Source of the DNA: Helicobacteraceae bacterium | GTDB taxonomy: Bacteria > Campylobacterota > Campylobacteria > Campylobacterales > SZUA-545 | DNA length: 6,620 nt | Direction: 5' to 3' | NCBI GenBank assembly: GCA_031276985.1 | Contig: JAISMA010000231.1 | Coordinates: 1 to 6,620, forward strand | In this document: positions 1 through 5,665 of the stretch, piece after piece | Numbering within the stretch: position 1 is the stretch's first letter | How the letters are laid out: each line of letters begins with the position of its first letter | Made by a program: the position numbers and the translations under genes | The notes under the pieces: generated by a model | The model's input: only the letters and a program-made list of their open reading frames with translations | Told to the model about the DNA's origin: nothing | The model's database searches: none

Positions 1-1895
1 GCGACTTTTCGCTCTGGGGCGAGCAGGATTCGTACTACTTCAAAGACGGATCGCACTATCGGCTTTTTGAAAAACTCGGCGCGCATTTGACGACGCGATC
101 GGGCAAAAAAGGCGCGTATTTCGCCGTTTGGTCGCCAAACGCCAAATACGTCGGCGTAATCGGCGACTTCAACGACTATCGCGTCGGCGCGTCGCCTCTG
201 AAACTGCGCGGCGACGGCAGCGGCGTGTGGGAAGGTTTCATCGAGGGCGCAAAAGAGGGCGAAAGCTACAAATACGACGTAGAAACATCTAGCGGCGCGA
301 GGTTGCAAAAATCCGATCCATACGGCTTTTGGTGGGAAAAGCCGCCGCATAGCGCGACGAGAATCTACGCGCCGAAGTACAAATGGAACGATCGCGAGTG
401 GCTACGCGATCGCGCCGCCAAAAACGCGCTGAACGCGCCGATGAGCGTTTATGAGATTCATTTGGGATCGTGGCGTTTTAACGCGGAGGAAAACCGCCCT
501 TTGACCTACGCGGAATTAGCCGAACAACTGCCGAAATACCTAACCGAAATGGGCTACACGCACGCGGAGTTTCTGCCGCCGACGGAACACCCGTTTGACG
601 GCAGTTGGGGTTATCAGTGCATTGGCTATTTCGCGCCGACTTCGCGTTTTGGAACGCCCGATGAATTCGCGTTTTTGATCGATTCTTTGCATCAGGCGGG
701 CATAGGCGCGATCGTCGATTGGGTACCTTCGCATTTTGCGGTGGATATGCACGGGTTGGCAAACTTTGACGGCACGAATCTATACGAGCATACCGATCCG
801 CGTCAGGGATTTCACCCGCAGTGGGGCAGCGCGATCTTTAATCACGGGCGCAACGAAGTCAAGGCGTTTTTGATCTCTTCCGCGCTCTTTTGGCTTGAAA
901 AATACCACATTGACGGCATTCGCGTAGACGCGGTGGCGAGCATGCTCTATCTCGATTACGGCAGGCAAGAAGGCGAGTGGATTCCAAACGAGCATGGCGG
1001 CAAGGAGAATCTGCAGGCGGTGCGCTTTTTGCAGACGTTAAACGCGGTGGTTTATGAAAAATTCGGCGACTGCGCGATGATCGCCGAAGAAAGCACGGCG
1101 TGGTTTGGCGTAACCAAACCCACGTATATGGGCGGGCTTGGCTTTGGGCTGAAGTGGAATATGGGCTGGATGCACGATACGCTTAAATATCTTTCGCGCG
1201 ATCCGTATTTTCGCCGTTTTCATCACGATCAGATTACTTTTAGCATTTGGTACGCTTTTCACGAAAACTTTATACTTTCCTTAAGCCACGACGAGGTGGT
1301 TCACATGAAAGGCAGTCTCATCGGCAAAATGCCGGGCGACGAATGGCGGCGGTTTGCCAATTTGCGTCTGCTGTTTGGTTTTATGTTCGCGCACCCGGGC
1401 AAAAAGCTAATGTTTATGGGCATGGAGTTTGGGCAGTACGCCGAATGGAATTACAAGCAAAGCCTTGATTGGCATTTGCTTCAATACGATTATCACCGCA
1501 ATACGCAGAAGTTTATCGCCGATCTTAACCGCCTGTACCGATCGCAAAAGGCGTTGTATGAGCGCGATTTCGATCAAGGAGGCTTCGAGTGGATCGATTC
1601 AAGCGATTCGTCGCAAAGCGTTATTAGTTTTTTGCGCCGCGCCGATGGCGGCGAAGCGTTGCTGATCGCGTGCAATTTCACGCCCGTTCCGCGTTATGAT
1701 TACCGTCTTGGCGTTCCGATAGGCGGCGAATGGACGGAGATTTTCAACTCGGACGCAAGCGATTACGGCGGAAGCGGCGTAGGCAATATGGGGCGCGTAT
1801 TCGCGGACAATTACGGCGCGCACGGCAGGGAGTTTAGCCTTTCGATCGCGCTCGCGCCGCTATCCGTGATGATTTTCAAGCCAATTGGCGCTTAA
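1..1895 (+). CDS. glgB: 1,4-alpha-glucan branching enzyme, 5'-truncated by window edge
   Basis: GlgB moves alpha-1,4-glucan segments to alpha-1,6 positions, creating branches in glycogen (GH13 family, cytoplasmic). The reading frame is open from base 3 and gives 630 residues in the window, near the usual 630-640 for the short GlgB type, so only a few N-terminal residues are missing. The TTG at 87 is not the start: GlgB-like sequence (DFSLWGEQDSYYFKDG, then RLFEKLGAHL) continues upstream. A CBM48-like domain fills the first ~130 residues (FAVWSPNAKYVGVIGDFN), followed by the GH13 barrel and a C-terminal beta domain. GH13 regions are visible: DWVPSHF (717-737), DGIRVDAVASMLY with nucleophile Asp at 927-929, the AEES acid/base region at 1083-1094, and SLSHDE with Asp at 1290-1292. 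All expected catalytic residues are present, so it should be active. No other glycogen gene is visible. Confidence 0.97.
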   Translation, partial: DFSLWGEQDSYYFKDGSHYRLFEKLGAHLTTRSGKKGAYFAVWSPNAKYVGVIGDFNDYRVGASPLKLRGDGSGVWEGFIEGAKEGESYKYDVETSSGARLQKSDPYGFWWEKPPHSATRIYAPKYKWNDREWLRDRAAKNALNAPMSVYEIHLGSWRFNAEENRPLTYAELAEQLPKYLTEMGYTHAEFLPPTEHPFDGSWGYQCIGYFAPTSRFGTPDEFAFLIDSLHQAGIGAIVDWVPSHFAVDMHGLANFDGTNLYEHTDPRQGFHPQWGSAIFNHGRNEVKAFLISSALFWLEKYHIDGIRVDAVASMLYLDYGRQEGEWIPNEHGGKENLQAVRFLQTLNAVVYEKFGDCAMIAEESTAWFGVTKPTYMGGLGFGLKWNMGWMHDTLKYLSRDPYFRRFHHDQITFSIWYAFHENFILSLSHDEVVHMKGSLIGKMPGDEWRRFANLRLLFGFMFAHPGKKLMFMGMEFGQYAEWNYKQSLDWHLLQYDYHRNTQKFIADLNRLYRSQKALYERDFDQGGFEWIDSSDSSQSVISFLRRADGGEALLIACNFTPVPRYDYRLGVPIGGEWTEIFNSDASDYGGSGVGNMGRVFADNYGAHGREFSLSIALAPLSVMIFKPIGA

Positions 1896-1932
1896 GTGGC
1901 TTTCATCAAAGCGCGGCGCAGATATTTTTAGG

Positions 1933-1938
1933 CACAAT
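1933..1938 (+). promoter_or_regulatory. Candidate -10 element for the PilJ-like gene
   Basis: CACAAT preceded by a T-rich stretch and AGG (ATTTTTAGG), 38 nt before the TTG start. A T-rich spacer with a -10 box and no firm -35 is the known housekeeping promoter style of Campylobacterota. The box differs from TATAAT at two positions, so support is modest. Confidence 0.35.
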
Positions 1939-1964
1939 ACGCGCTTTCATAAATCTATTATTTT

Positions 1965-1970
1965 AAGAGG
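1965..1970 (+). promoter_or_regulatory. Ribosome-binding site deciding a TTG start
   Basis: AAGAGG lies 5 nt before the TTG at 1976. It supports TTG as the real start, because the next residues are the positively charged N-tail and the first membrane helix, and there is no ATG ahead of that helix. Confidence 0.65.
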
Positions 1971-1975
1971 TTGCC

Positions 1976-2995
1976 TTGAAATCCAAAACGCGCCATTCGT
2001 TAGTCGTTTTTATTTTGATCGCTTTGTTTGGAATCGCGCTTTCGCTGATAACCGCGCGTTTTGAAGAGGCAAATCATTCCCGCGAGGCGCTAATAACCGC
2101 GATCGATCAACAGATCGCGCTGGTCAAAGAGCCGCAAAAAGAGGCGTTGCTAATCGGCGCGGCGATCGGCGCAAACGACGGCGCTTTGGAAAAATCAATT
2201 AGCGCCGCAAACGATCATTACGCGCAAAAAATCGCGCCTTTCGTTTCGCCCGTCGAGTTTTCAAGCGAGGCGATCGACAAGTTGGAATCGGCTAAAAAAA
2301 TATGGAACGCTTTGCAGGGTAGGGCAAAAGACATCGTAGCCGCGAAAGCTACAATCGCAAAAGAGAGCGAGACGTTTTTGCGGCTTGCGCCGCAGCTAAA
2401 AGTAGCCACGCAGGAGCTTTCGCAAATGATGGAAACTAGGCGCGTCGCGCCGCAAATGGCGCAGGACGCCAAAAAACAGGTCGATCTTTCGGAGCGATTG
2501 ACGTTTCTTGCCGCCGCGTATTTAGCCGACGGCTCAAACGCGCGTTACGAGGAGCTTTCCCGCGCAATCAACGCCTATTCGCAAACGCTTTACGGCTTTT
2601 CAAACGCGGAGAATATGCAGGCGCCGGTTTTGGCGCTTGTCGGCACAAACCAACTGTTTTGGAAAAGTTATCAAGAGTCGCTGACTAAAGCGATCGAAAA
2701 CAGAAAACAGACGATCAAAAATACTATGGAAATATATCAAGAAACCAACGCGCTTGTCGCGGCGCTTAACGCGGCTAAAACGGAGATCGCAAACTCAAAT
2801 CAATCTTTTTTGTCGCTTATGCGCGGTTCGCAGATTGCGCTCGCGCTTTTGATCGCCGCGGCGATCGGATACGCGCTTTGTCTGTTTATGCCCTTTCGCA
2901 AAGAACCGCAAATGGCCAGAGCGCCGCAAAATTTGCGTAAAAAAGAGTTTCTCGACGAGGAGAGCCGCGCTTTTCTTGATAACGCCGTAAAATAG
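1976..2995 (+). CDS. Membrane-anchored helical protein with two PilJ-like repeats
   Basis: A 339-residue protein of no known specific function, starting at TTG. A short basic N-tail (MKSKTRH) is followed by a membrane helix at about residues 8-26, an alpha-helical region of about 257 residues predicted to be periplasmic, a second membrane helix at about 285-306, and a 33-residue charged cytoplasmic tail. The helical region looks like two tandem copies, about 40-160 and 165-283. QKEALLIGAAIGANDG aligns with SERLTFLAAAYLADGS, and IW at 109-110 aligns with FW at 228-229, about 119 residues apart. The LSERLTFLAAAYL segment resembles the N-terminal domain of PilJ-type chemotaxis transducers. No HAMP, methyl-accepting, kinase or GGDEF domain follows, so it cannot signal alone in the usual way; it may partner with another protein. 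The fold and topology are inferred by eye. It stands between glgB and dapF with terminator-like and promoter-like sites around it. Confidence 0.8.
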   Translation: MKSKTRHSLVVFILIALFGIALSLITARFEEANHSREALITAIDQQIALVKEPQKEALLIGAAIGANDGALEKSISAANDHYAQKIAPFVSPVEFSSEAIDKLESAKKIWNALQGRAKDIVAAKATIAKESETFLRLAPQLKVATQELSQMMETRRVAPQMAQDAKKQVDLSERLTFLAAAYLADGSNARYEELSRAINAYSQTLYGFSNAENMQAPVLALVGTNQLFWKSYQESLTKAIENRKQTIKNTMEIYQETNALVAALNAAKTEIANSNQSFLSLMRGSQIALALLIAAAIGYALCLFMPFRKEPQMARAPQNLRKKEFLDEESRAFLDNAVK

Positions 2996-3003
2996 GCGTT
3001 TTT
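2981..3003 (+). terminator. Rho-independent-like terminator overlapping the stop codon
   Basis: AACGCC (2981-2986) and GGCGTT (2995-3000) form a perfect 6-bp stem around an 8-nt loop. The last two stem bases run into a T tract (TTTTT, 2999-3003). The stem includes the last codons and the stop of the PilJ-like gene. A second AT-rich palindrome (TTAACGTTAA) follows at once at 3002-3011. The T tract is short, so strength is uncertain. Confidence 0.5.
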
Positions 3004-3094
3004 AACGTTAAATAACGGGCAAAACGGACTTATTCGACGTTTAAGGTTGCGACGTTTGCGAATATCAAGCAAATTTATTACGGTTATTGTAGAG

Positions 3095-3100
3095 TATAAT
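3095..3100 (+). promoter_or_regulatory. dapF promoter -10 box
   Basis: A perfect TATAAT in an AT-rich setting (TTATTGTAGAG just upstream), 38 nt before the dapF ATG and downstream of a terminator-like hairpin. No convincing TTGACA lies 16-18 bp upstream, which is normal for Campylobacterota promoters. It implies that dapF is transcribed independently. Confidence 0.6.
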
Positions 3101-3138
3101 TACGATGAAACAATTTTATATCGAACTAGGATGACGTT

Positions 3139-3888
3139 ATGGTTTACGGCAAATATAGCGCAAGCGGCAATGATTTCATCATAATGACGGCGTTTAAGAG
3201 CCTCGATCGAAGCAAGTTAGCCAAAAAGTTGTGCGATCGCCGCTACGGAATCGGAGCGGACGGGCTAATCGCGCTGTTGCCGCGCGAGGGCTACGATTTT
3301 CAGTGGGAGTTTTACAACGCGGACGGCTCTGTCGCCGCAATGTGCGGAAACGGAGCGCGGGCGGCGGCTTTATACGCTTATCACAACGCGCTGGCGGGAT
3401 TAAAACAGCGGTTTTTGACGGGCGCGGGCGCGATTTCAGCCGAAATAAAGGCAAACGGAACGGTCGAAGCGCAATTAACCGAGCATAAAATTTTACGCGA
3501 CGAGATCAAAGAATACGGCGCGACTTGGCGGTTAATCGACGCGGGCGTGCCGCATTTAACGACAAACGGCAGATTGGCTATTTTCGATCGCCTGCCATTA
3601 AGCGATCTAAGGCGCAAATACGACGCAAACGTAAGCGTCTATTCGTTGCGAAACCGCGCGATTAGAGTCCGCACCTTTGAGCGCGGTTTGGAAAGCGAAA
3701 CGCAAGCGTGCGGAACGGGCATGGCGGCGTGCTTTATCTCCGCGTTTGAGATGAAAAAAATCGCTACGCCATGTATCGTTTATCCAAAAAGCGGCGAAAA
3801 AGTAACGCTTTCGATCGTCGATAATCGCGTTCGCATAAAAGGCAAAGTATTCAAGCTGTTTGACGCGCGATTCAACGGCGATCTATAA
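3139..3888 (+). CDS. dapF: Diaminopimelate epimerase
   Basis: DapF interconverts LL- and meso-diaminopimelate without a cofactor, the penultimate step of lysine synthesis and the source of meso-DAP for peptidoglycan (cytoplasmic). The 249 residues show the expected two pseudo-symmetric halves. KYSASGNDF (residues 5-13) opens the first half, with the catalytic Cys69 in MCGNGARAAA. GVPHL (136-140), TFERG (179-183) and the second catalytic Cys191 in ACGTGMAA belong to the second half. Both thiols of the two-base mechanism are present. The length is short against about 274 residues in gammaproteobacteria but fits the Campylobacterota form. The ATG at 3139 is preceded by AGGA (3128-3131, 7-nt spacing); an ATG at 3131 is out of frame. 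It has its own -10 box and converges with the HIT gene downstream. Confidence 0.97.
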   Translation: MVYGKYSASGNDFIIMTAFKSLDRSKLAKKLCDRRYGIGADGLIALLPREGYDFQWEFYNADGSVAAMCGNGARAAALYAYHNALAGLKQRFLTGAGAISAEIKANGTVEAQLTEHKILRDEIKEYGATWRLIDAGVPHLTTNGRLAIFDRLPLSDLRRKYDANVSVYSLRNRAIRVRTFERGLESETQACGTGMAACFISAFEMKKIATPCIVYPKSGEKVTLSIVDNRVRIKGKVFKLFDARFNGDL

Positions 3889-3899
3889 TCGTTTTTTTT
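3868..3899 (+). terminator. dapF terminator candidate
   Basis: Eight uninterrupted T bases (3892-3899) follow two possible stems that use the end of dapF: CGAT/ATCG with a 5-nt loop (3879-3891), extendable by G-U pairs, or CGATT/AATCG with a longer loop (3868-3891). The stems are weak, but the T tract sits just after the stop codon, before the convergent HIT gene. Confidence 0.5.
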
Positions 3900-3983
3900 G
3901 CGCGAAAAGCGGCGCGTTTGCCGATAATCGCGTTTGTGTGATTGCTTGCGATCGCCGCGCGTTTTGTTTCTTTTCGCAAACGC

Positions 3984-4355
3984 TTAAATATCGGCTTGCT
4001 TCAAAGCGGCGATCAGCTTCGCTTCAAAGGCGGCGCGATCTATCTGCGTAGGGCGATCGGCGCGTTGGCGTTGTCCCCACATCGGCTCCGGAAAATGGCT
4101 GTCGTCTTCAAAACGCGCCATAATATGAATATGAACTCGCGCCAATCGATTTCCAAACGAAGCGACGTTGATTTTATCTGGCTTATAATGTTCGCGCATC
4201 GTCCTTTCGCAAATCAAAACCGCGCTCCACAGATCGGCAAGCGTCCGTTCGGAGCAGTCGGTAAGCTCTTTGCGAGGTTCGGCGGCGAATATTTTCAGCC
4301 AAGGGATCGTAGCTTCATGCCACTCTATATAAAGGTTTTTGCCGTTGAAAAACAT
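3984..4355 (-). CDS. HIT-family (histidine triad) protein with altered triad
   Basis: A 123-residue protein of the HIT superfamily of nucleotide hydrolases and transferases; the substrate cannot be told from sequence. The C-terminal half carries the block known from a proteobacterial HIT subfamily: KINVASFGN (61-69), the triad region RVHIHIMARFEDD (73-85) and FPEPMWG (88-94). In the family motif H-x-H-x-H the middle His is the nucleophile. Here the first position is Arg73 (codon at 4137-4139), while His75 and His77 remain. The ATG at 4355 is preferred over an upstream in-frame ATG at 4412 because AAAGGAG lies 5 nt before it, and the extra 19 residues would be antisense thiE sequence. The gene converges with dapF and is head to head with thiE, overlapping its start. 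The reverse frame 3942-4358 on the other strand is a shadow of it. Confidence 0.88.
   Translation of the reverse strand: MFFNGKNLYIEWHEATIPWLKIFAAEPRKELTDCSERTLADLWSAVLICERTMREHYKPDKINVASFGNRLARVHIHIMARFEDDSHFPEPMWGQRQRADRPTQIDRAAFEAKLIAALKQADI
4331..4335 (+). promoter_or_regulatory. Ribosome-binding site of thiE, inside the HIT gene
   Basis: AAAGG lies 9 nt before the TTG at 4345 and only 3 nt before the TTG at 4339. The spacing favours 4345. TATATA at 4326-4331 could be a -10 box, but a transcript from it would begin after this site. A perfect TATAAT at 4184-4189 is an alternative with a leader of about 150 nt. The thiE promoter is unresolved. Confidence 0.5.
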
Positions 4356-4971
4356 TAACGCTCCTTTAAGCGGATTATACGCGATCAGCGACGATATTCT
4401 TACGCCGCGCAAAAGCGTATTGACGCAAGCCGAAGCCGTATTGCGCGGCGGCGCGAAATTGTTTCAGTTGCGCGAAAAGTTTTCAAGCGACAAGGAATTA
4501 GCGCCGCTTGTCGAATCTTTGCGTCGGTTGTGCGATTTTTACGGCGCGAAACTAATTATAAACGATCGAATCAATCTTGCCAAAAACGCGGACGGCGTTC
4601 ATATAGGCGCAAGCGATCGCGCGCTTTGCGAGGCGCGATCGGCTCTTGGCGACGACGCGATTATCGGCGTTTCGTGCTACGGCGATCTAAATCGCGCTAT
4701 CGCGGCGCAAAACGGCGGCGCGAGTTACGTCTCGTTCGGCGCGTGTTTCAAGTCGGCGACAAAACCAAACGCGCCCATTATCGATCGCGCCGTTTTTGGC
4801 GAGGCGAAAAAGATTCTGCGCTTGCCCGTCTGCGCGATCGGCGGCATTAACGCGCAAAATGCGGCGTCGCTAATAGGGCAGGGCGTCGATATGATAGCCG
4901 TCGTAAGCGATCTGTGGCGCTCAAACAATCCGCAAAAGCAAGCCGAAGCGTTTATCGCGCTTGGGCTATAA
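4345..4971 (+). CDS. thiE: Thiamine-phosphate synthase
   Basis: ThiE joins hydroxymethylpyrimidine diphosphate and thiazole phosphate to make thiamine phosphate (cytoplasmic, TIM barrel). From TTG at 4345 the protein has 208 residues, normal for the family. Motifs run in order: GLYAISDD (10-17) on the first strand, QLREK (41-45) binding the pyrimidine diphosphate, INDR (72-75), DGVHIG (83-88) near the metal site, GVSCY (108-112), the glycine-poor loop FGACFKSATK (131-140) where many homologues have GPxFxTxTK, and AIGGI (164-168) for phosphate binding. The start is not fully fixed: TTG at 4339 adds two residues but has poor ribosome-site spacing. The 5' end overlaps the divergent HIT gene by 11 bp. 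No other thiamine gene or THI-box riboswitch is visible upstream, since that space is HIT coding sequence. Confidence 0.93.
   Translation: MKNINAPLSGLYAISDDILTPRKSVLTQAEAVLRGGAKLFQLREKFSSDKELAPLVESLRRLCDFYGAKLIINDRINLAKNADGVHIGASDRALCEARSALGDDAIIGVSCYGDLNRAIAAQNGGASYVSFGACFKSATKPNAPIIDRAVFGEAKKILRLPVCAIGGINAQNAASLIGQGVDMIAVVSDLWRSNNPQKQAEAFIALGL
4361..4367 (-). promoter_or_regulatory. Ribosome-binding site of the HIT gene, inside thiE
   Basis: AAAGGAG on the minus strand, 5 nt upstream of the ATG at 4355-4353. It fixes the HIT start and lies in codons 6-8 of thiE. Confidence 0.75.
4374..4379 (-). promoter_or_regulatory. Candidate -10 box of the HIT gene, inside thiE
   Basis: TATAAT on the minus strand, 6 nt upstream of the AAAGGAG site. 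Transcription would start close to the ribosome-binding site and give a very short leader of about 12 nt. The box lies in thiE codons for the conserved Gly-Leu-Tyr, so chance coding cannot be excluded. Confidence 0.4.
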
Positions 4972-5004
4972 AACCTTTCGCGGACTTTATTTTGCGCGTT
5001 TAGT

Positions 5005-5010
5005 TACAAT
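5005..5010 (+). promoter_or_regulatory. Candidate -10 box for the 153-residue ORF
   Basis: TACAAT (one mismatch to TATAAT), preceded by TTTAGT, 6 nt before an AAGGAG site. It is the only good -10 match between thiE and the ORF. It implies a very short leader, with the same geometry as proposed for the HIT gene. Confidence 0.45.
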
Positions 5011-5028
5011 TGCGACAAGGAGAAAACA

Positions 5029-5490
5029 ATGGCGTACGTCAACGAAGAGATATCAGACAAAGATTGGGAAGAATACGAGCGTATAGTAGCCGCTAAACGT
5101 TTTCGGGGGGGAGGGGGCAATCGCGATTGGACAATAGACAGAGAGAGAGAGATTTGGTTTAAGGTATATGAAAGATGGACGGATATAGAGGATGACGGCA
5201 AGGAAACCCGCACGCTCTGGGACTTCTACTGGAAAGGGGTTTATGTGCCGGCAGAAACAAAAAGACTTAAAATGATTCCGTACAACACAAATAACGGCGT
5301 ATATTACGCCTATATAAAAATCTTAGAAATTGAAATCCCAAAAAACGCACAACAACATAAATCCGAAATCTTAAAAGAGCTAAAAGCTGCTCTTGAGGCT
5401 TCTTTTGTTGGTCTTGGCATTTATGCTTACGGCGGCGATTTGAAATCCTGCAAAGTCGATCTTGAATACGAAGGAGCGCTAGTATTTTGA
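5029..5490 (+). CDS. Hypothetical protein, possibly phase-variable
   Basis: A 153-residue protein that I do not recognise. It starts at ATG 5029 with a strong AAGGAG (5017-5022, 6-nt spacing). It has no signal peptide or membrane helix and is probably soluble. The first 75 residues are acidic and rich in Trp, Tyr and Glu (SDKDWEEYER, WFKVYERWTD, LWDFYWKGVY). The second part alternates strand-like segments (GVYYAYIKILEIEIP) with an amphipathic helix (SEILKELKAALEASF), then a tail KVDLEYEGALVF. Codon use differs from neighbours: 4 of 9 Arg codons are AGA, which the flanking genes rarely use, and CGATCG is absent. A G7-A-G5 tract and a (GA)6 tract fall in codons 26-41. The 3' end is partly duplicated downstream. 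These traits suggest an acquired accessory gene, perhaps of the small toxin, immunity or surface-variable kind, but no function can be assigned. Confidence 0.8.
   Translation: MAYVNEEISDKDWEEYERIVAAKRFRGGGGNRDWTIDREREIWFKVYERWTDIEDDGKETRTLWDFYWKGVYVPAETKRLKMIPYNTNNGVYYAYIKILEIEIPKNAQQHKSEILKELKAALEASFVGLGIYAYGGDLKSCKVDLEYEGALVF
5105..5117 (+). repeat. Interrupted poly-G tract in coding sequence
   Basis: Seven G, one A, then five G, encoding most of Arg-Gly-Gly-Gly-Gly at about residues 26-30. Poly-G tracts in reading frames are the known phase-variation switches of Campylobacter and Helicobacter. The single A would lower the slippage rate. Confidence 0.85.
5140..5152 (+). repeat. GA dinucleotide tract in coding sequence
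   Basis: Thirteen alternating A and G bases, (AG)6 plus A, spanning codons for Arg-Glu-Arg-Glu at about residues 38-41 and lying 22 bp after the poly-G tract. Loss or gain of one dinucleotide would shift the frame. Confidence 0.85.
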
Positions 5491-5553
5491 ATCAAGCGCG
5501 ATCGATCTTGCTTGGGCAAAGTAGACCTTGAATACGAAGGAGCGCTAGTATAA
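5491..5553 (+). pseudogene. Remnant repeating the C-terminus of the preceding ORF
   Basis: The 35 bp at 5451-5485, at the 3' end of the hypothetical ORF, recur at 5517-5551 with two changes. Read in the same frame after the TGA stop, the segment gives KVDLEYEGALV and then TAA, the same last 11 residues. Both changes (GTC to GTA, GAT to GAC) are silent, which suggests that both copies once coded for protein. The bases between (5491-5516) do not match the upstream gene well. Most likely this is the tail of a decayed tandem paralogue; a small local duplication is the alternative. It has no start or ribosome site of its own. Confidence 0.5.
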
Positions 5554-5562
5554 CGCTAATTG

Positions 5563-5616
5563 CGAATGTCCTAAATACTCCCCCCTTCGCGATTGGGCGA
5601 CTACGCGCAGAACGAC
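5563..5616. repeat. Left flanking module of the palindrome array
   Basis: CGAATGTCCTAAAT (5563-5576) is followed by a degenerate, inverted copy (5591-5616) of the array hairpin, retaining GCGACTACGCGCAGAA. The same 14-bp word, again followed by an inverted hairpin copy, occurs at 6226-6269, so the two modules flank the array as direct repeats. Confidence 0.7.
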
Positions 5617-5665
5617 AATCTAATAATTGTATGGTTTAACGCAATCCGAAACGATCGCGCTTTGC

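Noticed and set aside
87..89. TTG as the start of glgB
   Set aside because: GlgB-like sequence continues in frame up to the window edge, and no ribosome site precedes 87; the gene is cut by the window.
1888..1930. Terminator after glgB (GCGCTT/AAGCGC stem)
   Set aside because: The loop is about 15 nt and no T tract follows the stem directly; the nearest (ATTTTTA) is over 10 nt away and fits better as promoter sequence for the next gene.
3900..3983. Terminator for the HIT gene on the minus strand
   Set aside because: Short CGCG-type inverted repeats are present, but no T tract follows them on the minus strand; the T8 of dapF reads as A8 there.
4260..4345. THI-box (TPP) riboswitch upstream of thiE
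   Set aside because: The space is HIT coding sequence, and I could not find the conserved CUGAGA or ACCUGA-type core words in the right order.
3860..4358. Plus-strand frames 3860-4051 and 3942-4358
   Set aside because: They are antisense to the HIT gene, whose minus-strand product has a clear family motif and ribosome site.
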